This document shows, in pieces, positions 1-12,397 of a stretch of 64,000 bases of DNA. The DNA is taken from assembly GCF_036785885.1 (NCBI RefSeq), contig NC_092323.1:16562501-16626500 (forward strand). The letters run 5' to 3'. Numbering within the stretch: the first letter of the stretch is position 1; each line of letters starts with the position of its first letter. The notes beneath the pieces were generated by a model. The model did not search any database and was not told where the DNA came from. It saw only the letters and a program-made list of their open reading frames with translations. The translations under genes and the position numbers were made by a program. This stretch comes from Coffea arabica. Lineage: Eukaryota > Streptophyta > Magnoliopsida > Gentianales > Rubiaceae.

Positions 1-708
1 CAATGGTCGGTAACTTGTGCTAAGCTAGGGACTGTAATATTGGCAATTTTCGAAATGCTTTAGCACATAGACAAAATATTTACATATACACACACATATA
101 AGGAGTTTGTAGGTGACTGTTAGAAAATTTTCATCCACCATCTTTACGGATAATTTAGGCTTAGAAAAAAAAAATCAAATGTAAGTGATTAAGCCAAATG
201 TGCAACATTGTAATGAATAACTAAGTTGGGTTTGAACATTGTGTCCTCCCATATGTAATTGGTTTATATTTCACGTGATTATCAAGTTTTTAAGTAGTGT
301 TTAAACCACTTACAAATGTAATTGCAGTACTCTTTATCTTCTTCTATAATTGTTAGGTGGCTTTTATAGCTACAATAATAGAGGGTCTTAGTGCTAAGGA
401 TGATTGGTTTAGGAAACACTTAATAATGAACATGATTGATTCTAGTTCATATTTTCAATCCATTACAATTATAATTGTAGTGCTCTTCAACTTTCTGACA
501 ATAATGGAGGCCCTTAATAGTGAAGAATGTTGCTTTAAGTGCTTGTGCTCAATATTTTGTTGTGGGTGTTTGAACAGGTATGCTCATTTACTTTCTCTCT
601 TTTTGCAGTCTTGAATGTTTAGCTGATACAATAACAATTGTGAATTTTCTATTGCAATTTTTTCTCAATAGCTATTGTATGAATATGAAAATTTCATTAT
701 GGAATACA
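1..708. other. Intergenic, no supported gene
   Basis: AT-rich DNA up to the edge of the LTR. An open stretch at 357-576 lies between a possible acceptor (TTGTTAG) and a possible donor (CAG/GTATGC) and would encode a hydrophobic, cysteine-rich peptide. It has no ATG at its 5' end and no recognisable domain, so I do not call it an exon. Confidence 0.5.
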
Positions 709-713
709 TGATA
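709..713. repeat. Left target-site duplication TGATA of the LTR
   Basis: Five bases TGATA directly before TGTGGCGACC, identical to 5777-5781 directly after ...TTCTCACA. Confidence 0.8.
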
Positions 714-3700
714 TGTGGCGACCCCACTTCCCCCTAAGGCGAACCTAAGGGTTGGCGGGCCGTCTGCCCAACTCTCGCCAGGACTCACGCAAGCATTCTA
801 ATCCAAAACCCTCCGACGGTTAACCTAAGCTATTACAAAAATGATTCTTCCGAGATAAATCAATTTCTATCACCACATTAGCTTCAGGAATAACAGCATA
901 CAACTTAGCCAACCGACGGCTCTTAAATACTTTACGCGTCGCTCACAAGGGTTAAGGACATACAATACCAATATAAACATACAAACCGAGTATTAGAAAC
1001 AGGGATTACACTTTTTCAGCTTCAAGTGGCAATCCAAAATGAAAGATACAATGCTTAGCTTAGAATTCATTACAAACCAAAAATTACATTCAAATTGTTC
1101 AAGTACAACCATAGGAAATATAAGCTGCTCAAATACTTTCAAACTTCTCATCCTGTAAGGAAAACAAATAAACATGGGGTGAGCTAAAGCTCAGTGGTGC
1201 CCCAAAACATGCAGTCACGTAAATCAAACAGCGAGTAATAACTTAAACAAATTGAACAATTAGGAAAGCGTATAACAACACAAGATAGGATACAGGGGCT
1301 CTCAGGAGCCATTTTCCTCGCTTGATCGCCATTTATCGTAGTTGACCCTCCGTCAACTCTCACTACCTATAATCCATGTAGATCCACTCATTTTGATCCT
1401 AACCCGTCACCATTCATACCCCTGTCCCGGGCCCGCTCACCGACTAAGGACGCAGTATACTCGAGATATACCCGTAGATGATTGGTCGAGGGATTCACCC
1501 AACGACATTATTGTAGTTAGATTCATGCGTCGAGGGATTCACCCAACGACGTAACTACGTTTAGATTTAGGGTAGTTGGATACAGAAGTCGAGGGATTCA
1601 CCCAACGACGCAACTACATTTAGAATCAAGGATTCAGGAGAAAAATGATTCACGCAAGTCACCACTCGAACGGCTAGTGTGATAAAGTACACACCGCTCA
1701 CTTCGATGGATCAAAAACTAGTTTTGCAAATCATCACTTATTGAGTCTAGAAAGCACTTAATTCAGGTAGGAAAAGAACAGGCAGGGACACTCACCAAGA
1801 GTGGAGTTCAGATATCAAGTTGAGAATCGAATTCCGCGTCCTCGCAAAATCCTAAAAACCAAATTTTGAAACTATAAGTTTCTATTCAGTTTTTAAGCTT
1901 ATACATGCTGAGGTATACTTAATATATTACTAGTTTACTACCCTTAGAAAAATTAGGAATCTACTTAGGTTGAAACTTGACAAACTTAGAAGAAATGTTT
2001 CTTATAGTTTTCCGTAAGATACTCTTCCTTATAAAGGGAAACTAGTATCATTTTCTTGAAATAAGTCGACAAATCTCTTAACAACAATGTTAGAAAGTTA
2101 CTTTGAACATTTCTCTAAAGTTACGGCTTTTGTAAAAATTATCCTTAAAAACTATTTTTCCTAAAATAGGGTTTCTTGCCGAGCAAGTCTCCCAAGCTTT
2201 TTACTAAAATTAGTAAAGCTCGTATTTTGGAACTTTTCCTATAGTTAACTATCCAAGTGCAAAGCTTAAAGAAAGAAAAAGAATTAAAATAAGACTTAGA
2301 GTTTCCAAAAGCTATAGAACTTATTTACTATAGCTATCAAGGCTAGTTTGAGCTAAAGGAAATTATCGAGTTGGAAAGTTTTAGGCAAAACACTAGATAT
2401 GGAGTTTTATAATATAATACTAGCTGGAAAATATTTTTGATTAATTTTGATCACAGCTACTCGAGTTCGCAAGGTCGATACAACTTCCACAGCTCCGATT
2501 CCGTTTCGAAGTCATAATATGGATCAAAATATGGCAAAAATCACATAGCAAATTACTAGGGTTTCGTCAATCATTAGCCCTAGCTTTCAACAAGTGTATC
2601 TCTGAATAAAATAAAATGATCAACCAAGGCTTCATCAATCATTAGCACTTGGTCTCAGCAAGCTCAGCTTAAACAAATAAAAATAAAAGCAAGGCCTCCA
2701 AGAAATTCTAGCAATTAAATTTCATCACCCAGTAATACTTATAAAATCATCCAAATGGCCAAGGGCTTCATCAATCATTAGCCCTTGTCAACACCAATTA
2801 TTTCCAACCACAATTCCATCAAGAATTTAAACCACAGGTAAGCTAAAATCTCAATCCAAATCCAAATTCAGTTTCACGAAGAAACAGGACATTCATACAA
2901 AACAGTCTACTTTGAGGGTTTACAGACAGCAGTCCACATGGAGGAAAAATACAAAATTTCTACAGAACAAAGGCCTATGATTCTAGTTTCAAATGTCACT
3001 GACGGTACCTTAAACGGATTTTTCTACACCAAGATATAAGCATTTTACTGAAACTGGTCAGGAACATCCGAAAATCTGAAATTTCAATTTTCACTTGTGG
3101 AAAACTCCTTTTTCTCTTTTAACACCAAAAGGTTTTTATTCCACCATCCATGCATTTCTTATAGAACTCCAAAACAACACATTTCAGGCATTTCCATCCA
3201 TCATGATTCAAGGAAAAATTTAAAGGCCATGCTAAGAATCCAACTCACCCTTCGGCTTCTACAAAAGAAATTCCAGGATGTATATACCAACTTTTCTAGT
3301 TCCATCCTCCAATTTATCAATTATTTCATTGTTTAACAACTTCCTCAACTTAAAACTTACAACTCTTATGTATCTCTAAACCATTATATTCCAAGGGAGA
3401 GATAAAATAAATTTCCAGAAACCGATAAAATTTTCAAAAGACAAACTGAAATATTTAGCTCAACCTTGCGGCTTCCAAAATTTTCCAGCAACTAAGATAC
3501 TTTAGATCAAATTTTTCCTCTGGTTTAAACATGGTGTTAGGTACTCAAATCCAGCATGTAAACACTTAGCTAGTTATTAAAAATTTCCACTTCACAATTA
3601 GATTCATTCGGCAACTAAAATCATCCAGAAAAATCCAGAAATTTTGTCCATCAGCCACGGATGTACATGCATGAAGAGATGTTCTGTTTTCATTTTATTT

Positions 3701-5776
3701 TCTGGGTTAAAACATGCTTTTAAACTCCCAACTTCCTCATGCAATTACTTAGCAAAACAATGCACATTTCCAGATCAGGAGTTGAAATTAAACCATGATT
3801 ACAAACCCCAAAATTTCCAGGTTAAACCTCACGGCTTTTCAAGGAAAAATGTCCAGCAGCTCGTTAGTTCTTAAATCAAATTTTTCCTCGGCTCATTCAG
3901 AGATTCAAATGCTCAAATTCGACATACGACTACTTAACTAACTGACTAACATTTTTTGTTCAAGAATTAAATTCGAACAACAGCAAGAGTCATCAAATTT
4001 TTTTCAAGGAAAAAAAAATTCCAGCTAGCCTCGGTTGTAATCTGCACAGAAACTGATTGCATTTTTCTTTTTGTTTTCTGTTCTAACTCAACCAATTAAC
4101 TACATGCGTAGCTTAATCATCTTGTAATTTACTAGTTAGTCATGGTTAGAGGCTTAAAACAGCAAGATTATTCCACATGAAACTATATTATTCAAAACAA
4201 CTCTCGGCAGAAATTTTCTTCATCAAAACAGAATTTTCCTAAGCTCCTTAGTTCATCATCCAATTTTTTCTTCTTCAGTTAAAACCTTGTATTTTGCCCT
4301 TAATTCTCACATGCATAATTACTGAGTTAATTAACTATCATTCCAGACCAGAAATCAGTTCGGCAACAGCAATATACATTCATAACTCCAGAATTTTGTG
4401 CAACTTCTACTCGGTGAGCTTGCATGTGAAGAATTCTGTTTCATTTTTATTTTCTAGAGTAATCCAGGCTAATTAATTTCATGCGTGACTTTATCATCTT
4501 GTTTTCAGGTGATTAATACACAAATACAAACATTGATGATCCCACAAATAACGAATTAAAGCTACAACATTCCAGCTCAAGCTCACGGTAGAACCATATT
4601 TTTTTTTTCCTTCCAATTTCTGGTAGCTTAACATCAAATTATCACTTAGCTAGTTACATCATCCGAGCTTAAAGACCTCACATGCAAGTCCAAAGCATTG
4701 CTTATACTACCTCTGGTTAACCATTTTCAGTCCAGAAATTTACCTCACTGGAATCTCACTCACACGACAAAGTGTTGAAGTCAGTCCCTCTCTCTCGGCT
4801 CTTGTCCTCTCGCACAGGTATGTTGGCTCTGGTTTGAGTTGTAGCGGTTGCAACTGGTGGTGGTGGAGACTGGATGGCAACCGGCTGATCTTGGAGAATG
4901 CAGAAGGAAGTTTGCTCACGGTTTCTCTTTCTCTCCTCCCTCTTCGATGCTCGCGGACAGAACCAGAAATGGAATTGCAGCTCTCAGCTTCCTCCCTCAC
5001 TCTCGGCTATATGGTGCAGCTCATCCTTTCCCTCACTCTCGGTCGATGATAACAAGATGAAGGTGGAGTGTTTGGGAGGTTCAAGTGTGCAGGTGGTGAA
5101 GATGAGCATTGGCCGAATGGAGAGGTGAGTGATCATGGTGTCCGAGGGAGTGTTTGGCGTTGCGTGGAATGGTTATGGCCGTGGGGTGATTATGGTGAAA
5201 TTGTGAAGGGTAGTTTAGTCTTTTCACTTCTTCTCCTATTATCCACTTAAGACCTTAGTTCTAACTTAGCTCCAAAAATTATCCCCAAGTGTGATTTGAA
5301 CGCCTAATGATTCGCTAATCTTGCAAGGCTTTGATTATCGGAATTTTTACGTCTTAAGTATGGTTAGAATACTTGTATTATTTTTATCTAGAATTTATCG
5401 GTTGCAAAATAATATTAAGGTTTCTATCTGCACTTAACCTTATTCGAAATTAAAATTAGCTATTGAAAATTAAAGAATTATTTTTAAGAAGTAAACTTAA
5501 TAAAACTCAAGAATTATTAACTTAGTGAAGCAAAGCTAAGTGCTTTAATAGTTAGCACCGTTATATTATTTTGCACATAAAAGTTATTTTTAATTTACTT
5601 ATTTAAAACAAATGAAATAATGTTATAGATTAGAAGAAGAACTACGAATAAAATATGCACTAGTATATAAAAGCGAGTGAAAGTAATGCTAGAAAAGATT
5701 AAGGAATACTAATGCTAGATAAAGGTGAAATTGAAGTATGCATTGGTATTTATCTGCAAAATTCAAGGTTCTCACA
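714..5776. mobile_element. Solo LTR of a large LTR retrotransposon
   Basis: The segment starts TGTGGCGACC and ends GGTTCTCACA, the TG...CA termini of an LTR. It is flanked on both sides by the same 5 bp, TGATA (709-713 and 5777-5781), the target duplication size of LTR elements. No gag or pol domain, primer-binding site or second copy of the terminus is visible inside, and no open frame is convincing. This fits a single LTR left after LTR-LTR recombination. A 5-kb LTR is long; lengths of this order are known for Ogre/Tat-type Ty3/gypsy elements, but the family here is inferred from length only. It contains short internal repeats near 1488-1608 and 2571-2785. A non-autonomous element without coding capacity is the alternative. 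Confidence 0.8.
1488..1608 (+). repeat. Minisatellite-like repeat in the LTR (about 23-bp core, 3 copies)
   Basis: The core GTCGAGGGATTCACCCAACG recurs three times with spacers of roughly 25-35 bp. The spacers are also related (a GTAACTACGTTTAGA-like segment follows each core). Such subrepeats are common inside long plant LTRs. Confidence 0.75.
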
Positions 5777-5781
5777 TGATA
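5777..5781. repeat. Right target-site duplication TGATA of the LTR
   Basis: Matches 709-713 exactly. Confidence 0.8.
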
Positions 5782-8700
5782 CATACATATGAATATTCAT
5801 AGGAACCATCTTACATTTTCTAACTATATTTCCAAAATCTAATGTTCGTGGTTGCAGGTGGTTGAGCTATGACTAAAGATTATCTATTGACTGCAATTTT
5901 ATGACCAATGTAGGATCTAAATCTGGCCTTATAGTTGTTACATGTTAATTGTTGATTGGATTGTGTTATAATGGTATAATAACAAAGGTAATGATGTTTT
6001 TGGTATAGTTGTTGTGGTAACTATTACATGCAATTCTATTTCTGCTATCTTTTTTTTATAAATTTATTTGAATAAATATTTTATCACATAGGTTAAAGCA
6101 CCGGCTTACCCCCTAGTGTCCTAAGAAAAGCAAAGTAATAGGCAAATATAGCACAAAATACCTAAATATATATATCACAATGGCAAAGATGATATGATCT
6201 AAGGATCATAAACAAAAAAAGATTATGATGACCCCCATCTATGAAGAGTTGTTATTAATTAAAATAGAGCATTGAAGTAATAAAGGGAAACAAAATAACA
6301 TAAGTGAATGCCGGAAATTTGAATAGCATGCTAAACACATTAACTGGTTGGAGCACATTGGGAGCAATAAAAGCTAAAGTACAAGTGCTGGACCAAAATT
6401 AACTGCAGATCAAGATTAAGTGGGTTAGTTTTTAAAATTTTTCAAAATTTGGGACATCCCTGTTTTTAAATCTAGCATTCCTAAAGCCCAAACCAATTTC
6501 ATTTCACTTTTCTCTCTTGTTTTTTATTGATAAAAAGGTTTTGTTCCTACACGGAGTTGGCAAATGCAAATAGGATGGACAAATGGTCATGATTCACAAA
6601 CCATTTGATTACCAGAATTTTGCACCTACGTAATAGATTATTAGTAGGAATTCTATAGCAACATAAGTTATAGTAAGTTGTAATTTATAATAATATTAAT
6701 TAGTATATTAGTATAAAAAAAATATGTAATAGATTAGTAGCCTAGCAGGTACATAATCATATGATATGCAATAAACATATAAAATATGATAATTCGACCA
6801 ATAATGGGAAATTGAGTAAGGTTCAATTTGCATTCTAACATAGTTGTTAATCAATTAACACTGATATCCGTTTTACTGGTAGTTGTCCAAATTTCGATAT
6901 TAGATCTAAAATTGAATGAGCCAGTTTTTCCCTTTTTCCAAAATTTAGGACATTCCTATTTGTAATCTATCCTTCCTGAAGCCCAAACCAATTTCATTTC
7001 ACTTTTCCTCTGTTATATTTTCTCTTTTCCTTTCATTGGTAAGAAAAGGTTTCGTTTCTACATAATCTTTCAACGCGATTATGCTATGTATATGGTTTTG
7101 CCCGAATGGCGAAACATATACGAAAGATGGTGAAGGTTGTTCAATCAGACACTCCATTAGCACTTTTTGGAAAAAAAAATTCCTTCAGTAACCATCCATG
7201 AGTAAATTGTGTGAATTAAGATAATGAGAAAAAGAGTCATTTGAAACCTTTAGCTTAGGTATAACTCGTTAAAATCTTGTCATAGATGGTGGTTTTTTTT
7301 CCACTTATGGTTTCTTGATAACTTTAAGGAGTTTTAAACCAAGCTAATTAGAATTCTACATCATTTGGTATTATACTATATATTAAGGTCAAGTTAGTGT
7401 TGGGTTTAATTATTAATTAGCTTAGACGGTTGTCTTGAGTGAATAATACACATTTGGTTTTGTTTGGATATCAAATATTTTTAAATAATATTTCGTTTGT
7501 ATCGTAAACATATTTTTCAATTCACCTTTTTATATTTTTAATTATTTTTTTATTTTATATATATCATATTATAAAAAATGTTATACGAATTATTCGAAAT
7601 AATATTTCAAATAATACTCTATCCAAACAAACCAACAATTGCATTACTCCAAACCTTCTTTATCTAAGGACTTTGCTCTTGCAGGGAGTTGCGTCCATCT
7701 TCCATACTTTTTATGTTCGTGTTCTTGAGAATTGGAAAAACTTAGTGGTTTGTTTGGATGGTAGATTATTTATCAAATTTTATTTGTTTATATTATTAAT
7801 ATATTTTCAATCATTTTTAATTTTACATAAATCACATCCAAAAAGTTTTACAGTATCCTTTTAAAAAAGTTATCTCAAATAATCTACTTTCCAAATACGC
7901 TCGTGTGTCTTTTAGCTTACGTCTTGATCTTTCTATTTTTATTTCTGCTGCATGAATTTTTGTAAGAACAAGTCTGTGTATAGTTTTTTTTTGTTTAAAT
8001 TCCTCTAAAAGGTCTATCTATATAGGCACGGTTGGTTGGTGATCTTAATCTTTACTTGTTGATTCTGGGAATGAATGTGACCAAGCGATTGTCATCCTAT
8101 GATCGTTTTTAGGAGAGAGACTACGTGGTGGATCTTATTTATTCTACATTGGGAAAATTTCTTTAGACGTGAACATGAACTATAATTGTATACAACAACC
8201 AACCAAATGACGGGAACAAGAAGCTTAAATTTATTTGGTGATTATGGCGAAACAGGTAAAGATGGATGGGGAAGACTACGGCGAAAGAGGCAAGACAGAT
8301 GGTGAAGATTGTTCAATCGGATACTCTATTAGCACTTCTTGGGAAAAAAAGATTGGAATAACAGGACATTATATGGTATTATGAATCATGAGGAGGACCA
8401 AGATTGTGCATAGTTTTGTTTAAATTCCTCAAAAACGTCTATCTATGCATGGTTAGTGATCTTAATCTTTGTTGATTCTGGGATGTGATCAACTGATTGT
8501 TGCCCTATGATCATTTTCAGGTAGAAGTTATTTCTTGATCTTATGAGAAAGTGCAAAAACAAAATTACTGGAAAGAAACTCAAAATCGAAAGAGATATTC
8601 GAATGAAAACAGGGCTGGACGACCAGGCCTGTTTTTCCTTGAAAAACTCTGCTCCTCCCTCTTTTTTTTTTTATCATTTTCTTAGTTCTACTTTGATATT

Positions 8701-8990
8701 TTCCTCTAATTTTTCTAGTGCTTTACATTGCTCAAGTGTATTACTAGTGATATTTGTATAATCATTTCTGTTCCATGGATAATTGCAACAGAAAAAAAAG
8801 TTTCCTTCAGTAACCATGTTAAGAGAAGACACTAAAATACTTCAATGCTTAAAACTTCTTGAAATTTAGCAGTTTTACCATGGAGTTTGCATCGTTTAAC
8901 ACATACATCACAGGTCAAGGCTTATAACACTCAACGAGCATAATTTGCTTAATTAGAAACAACAGTCACTACTCACTACTCACATATCTG
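5782..8990. repeat. Non-coding region with dispersed internal duplications
   Basis: No gene is supported. Segments recur in direct orientation: about 6440-6550 resembles about 6935-7060 (shared text includes AAGCCCAAACCAATTTCATT). About 7100-7180 resembles about 8265-8350 (shared GATGGTGAAG and TTAGCACTT). About 7990-8115 resembles about 8410-8525 (shared GTTTAAATTCCTC and GTTGATTCTGGGA). CAGTAACCAT also occurs at both 7178 and 8807. This looks like a decayed locus or element with repeated partial duplication. Its origin is unknown. Confidence 0.6.
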
Positions 8991-11035
8991 CTAGATTAAT
9001 TTAATCAAAATGGGACTTCTCACAGAGTGCTGCTTTGAGCTCCAGGCGATGAGCCCTGCATGTAAGTAGCATTTTCGAACCTGTCTGTTCTTTGAAGCTG
9101 ATCTGATATGTAATCTTTTGGTTCATTCTTGTGAACCGCAGGACAGTTGGATATACGACAATATCGATCCTTGGGATGGATGTGATCAGATTGTTGTAAA
9201 CTAAGTAGGTCTTGTCCACATTCATCGCCGTTCTTCTATATGTCTGAGTATCAGACCCCAACTGAATAGAAAATGAAGGATAATTGAGTTCAGCTTCGGG
9301 GATGCTGTAAATATTCGCACATGTGATCCGGCGCTGCGTAATGAACACTATCTGATCATCTGTGTAGTTCAAACCACACAAGTATTGAAACCGCACAAGT
9401 ATTGAAGATAATCCTCAGGATGGATGTCATAAACCAATCCAGCGTCAGCAACTCTTGCCGGATTTACATGGCCAGCACCAATTGCAAATAAATTTGCAAG
9501 AAGCATCCTCTCATCAAGGATAAGGCTCCCATCATGGTTCAAGAAGTCAGCACTGGTCATAATAGCAGATTTAACGGCAGCAAGCGACCAATCGGGATGC
9601 AAACTTTGTATTAAGGCTGCAATGCCACTCAGGTGAGGTGTTGACATTGAGGTTCCACATTGTAACTTGAATGAAGCAGTTGAATTTTTGCTGTTGTCCA
9701 CAAAGGAAGGCCAGGCAGCAAGAATGCTGACACCTGGGCCAACGATACAGGTTTAAGAATTTCGGGGCTCGTCAAGCTCGGACCTCTCGAGGAGAAAAAT
9801 GCTATGGCAGGAGCTTCTTTTAATCCAAAAACTGTACCTTCGAATGCTATCATGGCAGTAGGTGCAAATGTAGAGTTTATATACTCCTTTATCGCTTCCC
9901 CGACAACAAGACTCACTATAGTAGTGGGAATCACATCAACTTGAGGTGAGGTAGCACACAAGTCTGTGTCTCCGTTGACCACTATTATTGCTGCCCCATC
10001 AGCATCTCTTATGCCCTGCCTCAAATTAAATGTTTCGAAGGGTTCATCAGCTTTGTACAATACCACCTTGCCAACAACAAGAGTCTTGTTCAATGTGCCA
10101 CGGGCACATTTTCTAGCTGCCAAACGTACTAGGGGTATCAATGTCCTTGAAAGAACCTTAGGTTGATGGACTGATACACCATCAAACTGTGAATTGTTAC
10201 CAAGCACAGCTATAGACCTAAAACTGCGGTCAATTGTGCTCACACCCACCGTCAAAATCCATGGTGCGGTATTTAATAGCGTACCATGGAACGGTCCTCC
10301 ATTGCCAGCGGCACAGCTGACAATGATCCCGTTCTGGATTGCTCGAAAAGCACCGATTGCTATCTCGTCTGCAAAGTAAGGCTCCTCTTGTCCTCCAAGA
10401 GAGAGTGATAACACATTGACACCGTCTGCGATGGCAGCTTCCATGGCTACGAGAATGGTGCTTTCCTCGCACCCATCATCCTCACAAGCTTGATAAATGG
10501 CCAAGTGTTGCCGTGCCATTAGCTTGGCAATAAACATTGGCACCGCTGACAAATGCACCAGCAGTAGTGCTTGCAGTGTGTGTTCCGTGTGCTCCCACGT
10601 CGACAGGCAGTCCAGTCATACCCAAAGATATCTTGGTTGCACCTATAAGCTTCTTGTTACAGGTGGTGCTATTCAAACGACATTTTCCTTTCCATTCGGT
10701 TGGTGGTGTTGGCATCACTTCATCATTGAAGGACAAGTGGTCAGGTTTTATTCCATTATCAATTACCCAATTATGATGCCTTGGCCAAAGTTGGCTAGGG
10801 GCCAAAGCCCGTCATGGGGTTGCAGCCCCAGGAATTTGGGACTGCATGTGGTCTGAAGTGCCAATACCTTTTGAGGTCTGGCATATAAGAATCCTGTCAT
10901 CCTCTCCATTTGTTTCACTTCATCAAGCGACAATCTGGCTGCAAAGCCAATAATGACATGGTTATAAGAATAAACTAAGCGTGAGGCATCAATTGTGCCA
11001 GTGGAAGTTTTTGGGAGGAAGGAATGGTAAAGTTT
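8991..11035 (-). pseudogene. Subtilisin-like serine protease (SBT1/P69-like) pseudogene
   Basis: Relic of a secreted plant subtilase (peptidase family S8). Read from 11035 down, the order is: end of the I9 propeptide (SYNHVIIGFAARL); catalytic Asp in VIDNGI (near 10755); catalytic His in AHGTHTAST (near 10590); oxyanion Asn in SCAAGNGGP (near 10315); PA-like insert; catalytic Ser in [11 protein letters not shown] (near 9645); C-terminal Fn3-like region ending HSVRSPI and a TAG at 8991-8993. The frame breaks at least five times: loss of one base after IIIG (about 10767), a small deletion after ANGTA (about 10510), loss of one base after ILKP (about 9752), a 17-bp tandem duplication (9372-9405), and a shift near 9080. 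Signal peptide and early propeptide are missing; homology stops where a repeated non-coding block begins. All four active-site codons survive, so decay looks fairly recent. No intron is visible, as usual for SBT1 genes. Confidence 0.9.
9372..9405. repeat. 17-bp tandem duplication that breaks the subtilase frame
   Basis: AACCACACAAGTATTGA is followed directly by AACCGCACAAGTATTGA (one mismatch). Seventeen is not a multiple of three, and the frame changes here within the LQYLCG(L/F)N segment of the C-terminal region. Confidence 0.9.
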
Positions 11036-11345
11036 AGAAGAAGTTGTTATCAATTTAGTCCCTTAGTAACATTGGTTACTAATTTAATTAAGCTAATGGA
11101 TGATTTGTAACGAAAAAGTGAAAAACTCCAACAAATCTGACTACCTCACAACAAGTTCAGGGCATGTGCAAGGCATGTGCAGGGCATGTGCAAGGCATGT
11201 GCACGGCATGTGCATGGTATATGTACATATCCTAATAAAATGATTAGAAAGTTATCTACGTCCAAAAATTTTCAAGTCGTATCTTGTTTTATGATCCATA
11301 TAAAACATAACCCATTATAAAGTGACCCATTACAAGATCCTTAAC
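11036..11345 (+). repeat. Repeated non-coding block, copy 1
   Basis: From the ATCAATTTAGTCCCTTA segment to CCTTAACACC this matches 12398-12690 and 14143-14490. It abuts the truncated 5' end of the minus-strand subtilase pseudogene, but in the opposite orientation to its relation with the two plus-strand relics. It contains an expanded 12-bp tandem repeat at 11160-11220. Confidence 0.75.
11160..11220 (+). repeat. 12-bp tandem repeat GGCATGTGCAAG, about 5 copies
   Basis: The units vary at the last two bases (AG, GG, AC, AT). The equivalent place in copy 2 (about 12455-12480) has two units and copy 3 (about 14272-14300) has about one degenerate unit, so copy number changed after the blocks duplicated. 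Confidence 0.85.
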
Positions 11346-12397
11346 ACCACTGTTTTGATTGTCAAGGTACGAACGTTGACTATTTTCTTAATTCAAGAAT
11401 AACCATAGGTACGACTATAGGGTTTAATTCGCCAATTGCATTAGCAACTAGAGAAACTTGACTCTAATTAATAAACACGCTACGAGGGTTTACTTAAATT
11501 AGATTATATGTTTTCCTGACATAAATCCAATTATGCTGGTTGCCACCAGGATGTGGATGATCAAACAATTACGGATTCAACTACCCTCAATTAGCAAGTA
11601 GACTACGTGAATAATGAAATATTGCGCACTATTTAATCATGCACAATAACTACAACCATTAAAAGCAGAAAACATACAAATACCAATGAACGAAAGAAGC
11701 AATTAAAATAATTTAGATCTCATAGTTATTGTCGAACCAAATCTTCAGTTGTCCCTTTGACTATAAATAAGAATTGAGTTCTCCATAAGTGGAAAACAGG
11801 CCATGCGAAAAGAATTGAAAAAAATTGTCAAATCTTGTCTCACAAATTCGGTCAAAGAAGGAAAAGTAGAACAAGTCAACAATTGTGGCTTTTCGTTGGT
11901 TTCCTCCAAGCTTTTGCCAAAAGGCAAGAAAAGTCAAAGAGAAAAGTACAATCCTTCTTTTCTGCGTTTCTAGCGACCAAAAAGGTGAATGAATTGATTG
12001 CCTTTTGTGGCCAGACCCACCAGAGAAAGAAACTCACGCTAGTCCTAGTTTTTCTCCACTTTCCTAATCTCCCCAAAATCCTAACAAGAAAGAAAAATAA
12101 TTCCTAATAGTACTCAATTACCTAATAGAAAAAAAGCAGTAACTATTCCAGCACAGCCTTGGACTTGGAGTCCACAATTCTTTGGAAACTGCCCCCGTGC
12201 GTGTGAGATCCCGACAATCCCATCCTGGGACGTGACTTCAGTGTGCCCACGCCTAACTGTCAGCAAGTCTTCTGGAATGTTGATTTTTAGAATCTTTTTT
12301 TCCACCAATTTCTGCAATTAATACCAAATAGTGCAATATTTAGTCAAAATCATTATGAAATATTAGCGAAATAACCCACTAAAGTGCACCCTATCAA
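11346..12397. other. Non-coding insert of unknown origin between block copies 1 and 2
   Basis: About 1.05 kb with no convincing gene. Open frames of 60-90 codons occur on both strands around 11750-12320 but overlap each other, lack recognisable domains and mostly lack ATG starts. The segment sits between two direct copies of the same block, so it may be a transposon or the spacer of a local duplication. I could not find its termini. Confidence 0.5.

Noticed and set aside
1488-1608. CRISPR-like spacing of a repeated core
   Set aside because: Only three imperfect units with related spacers in a plant LTR; it is an LTR subrepeat.
4740-5250. Several overlapping frames of 60-86 codons
   Set aside because: They lie inside the LTR, overlap on both strands and carry no domain.
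10497-10856. 119-codon plus-strand frame, Cys/Ser-rich
   Set aside because: Complement of the subtilase His-motif region; composition follows from the opposite strand.
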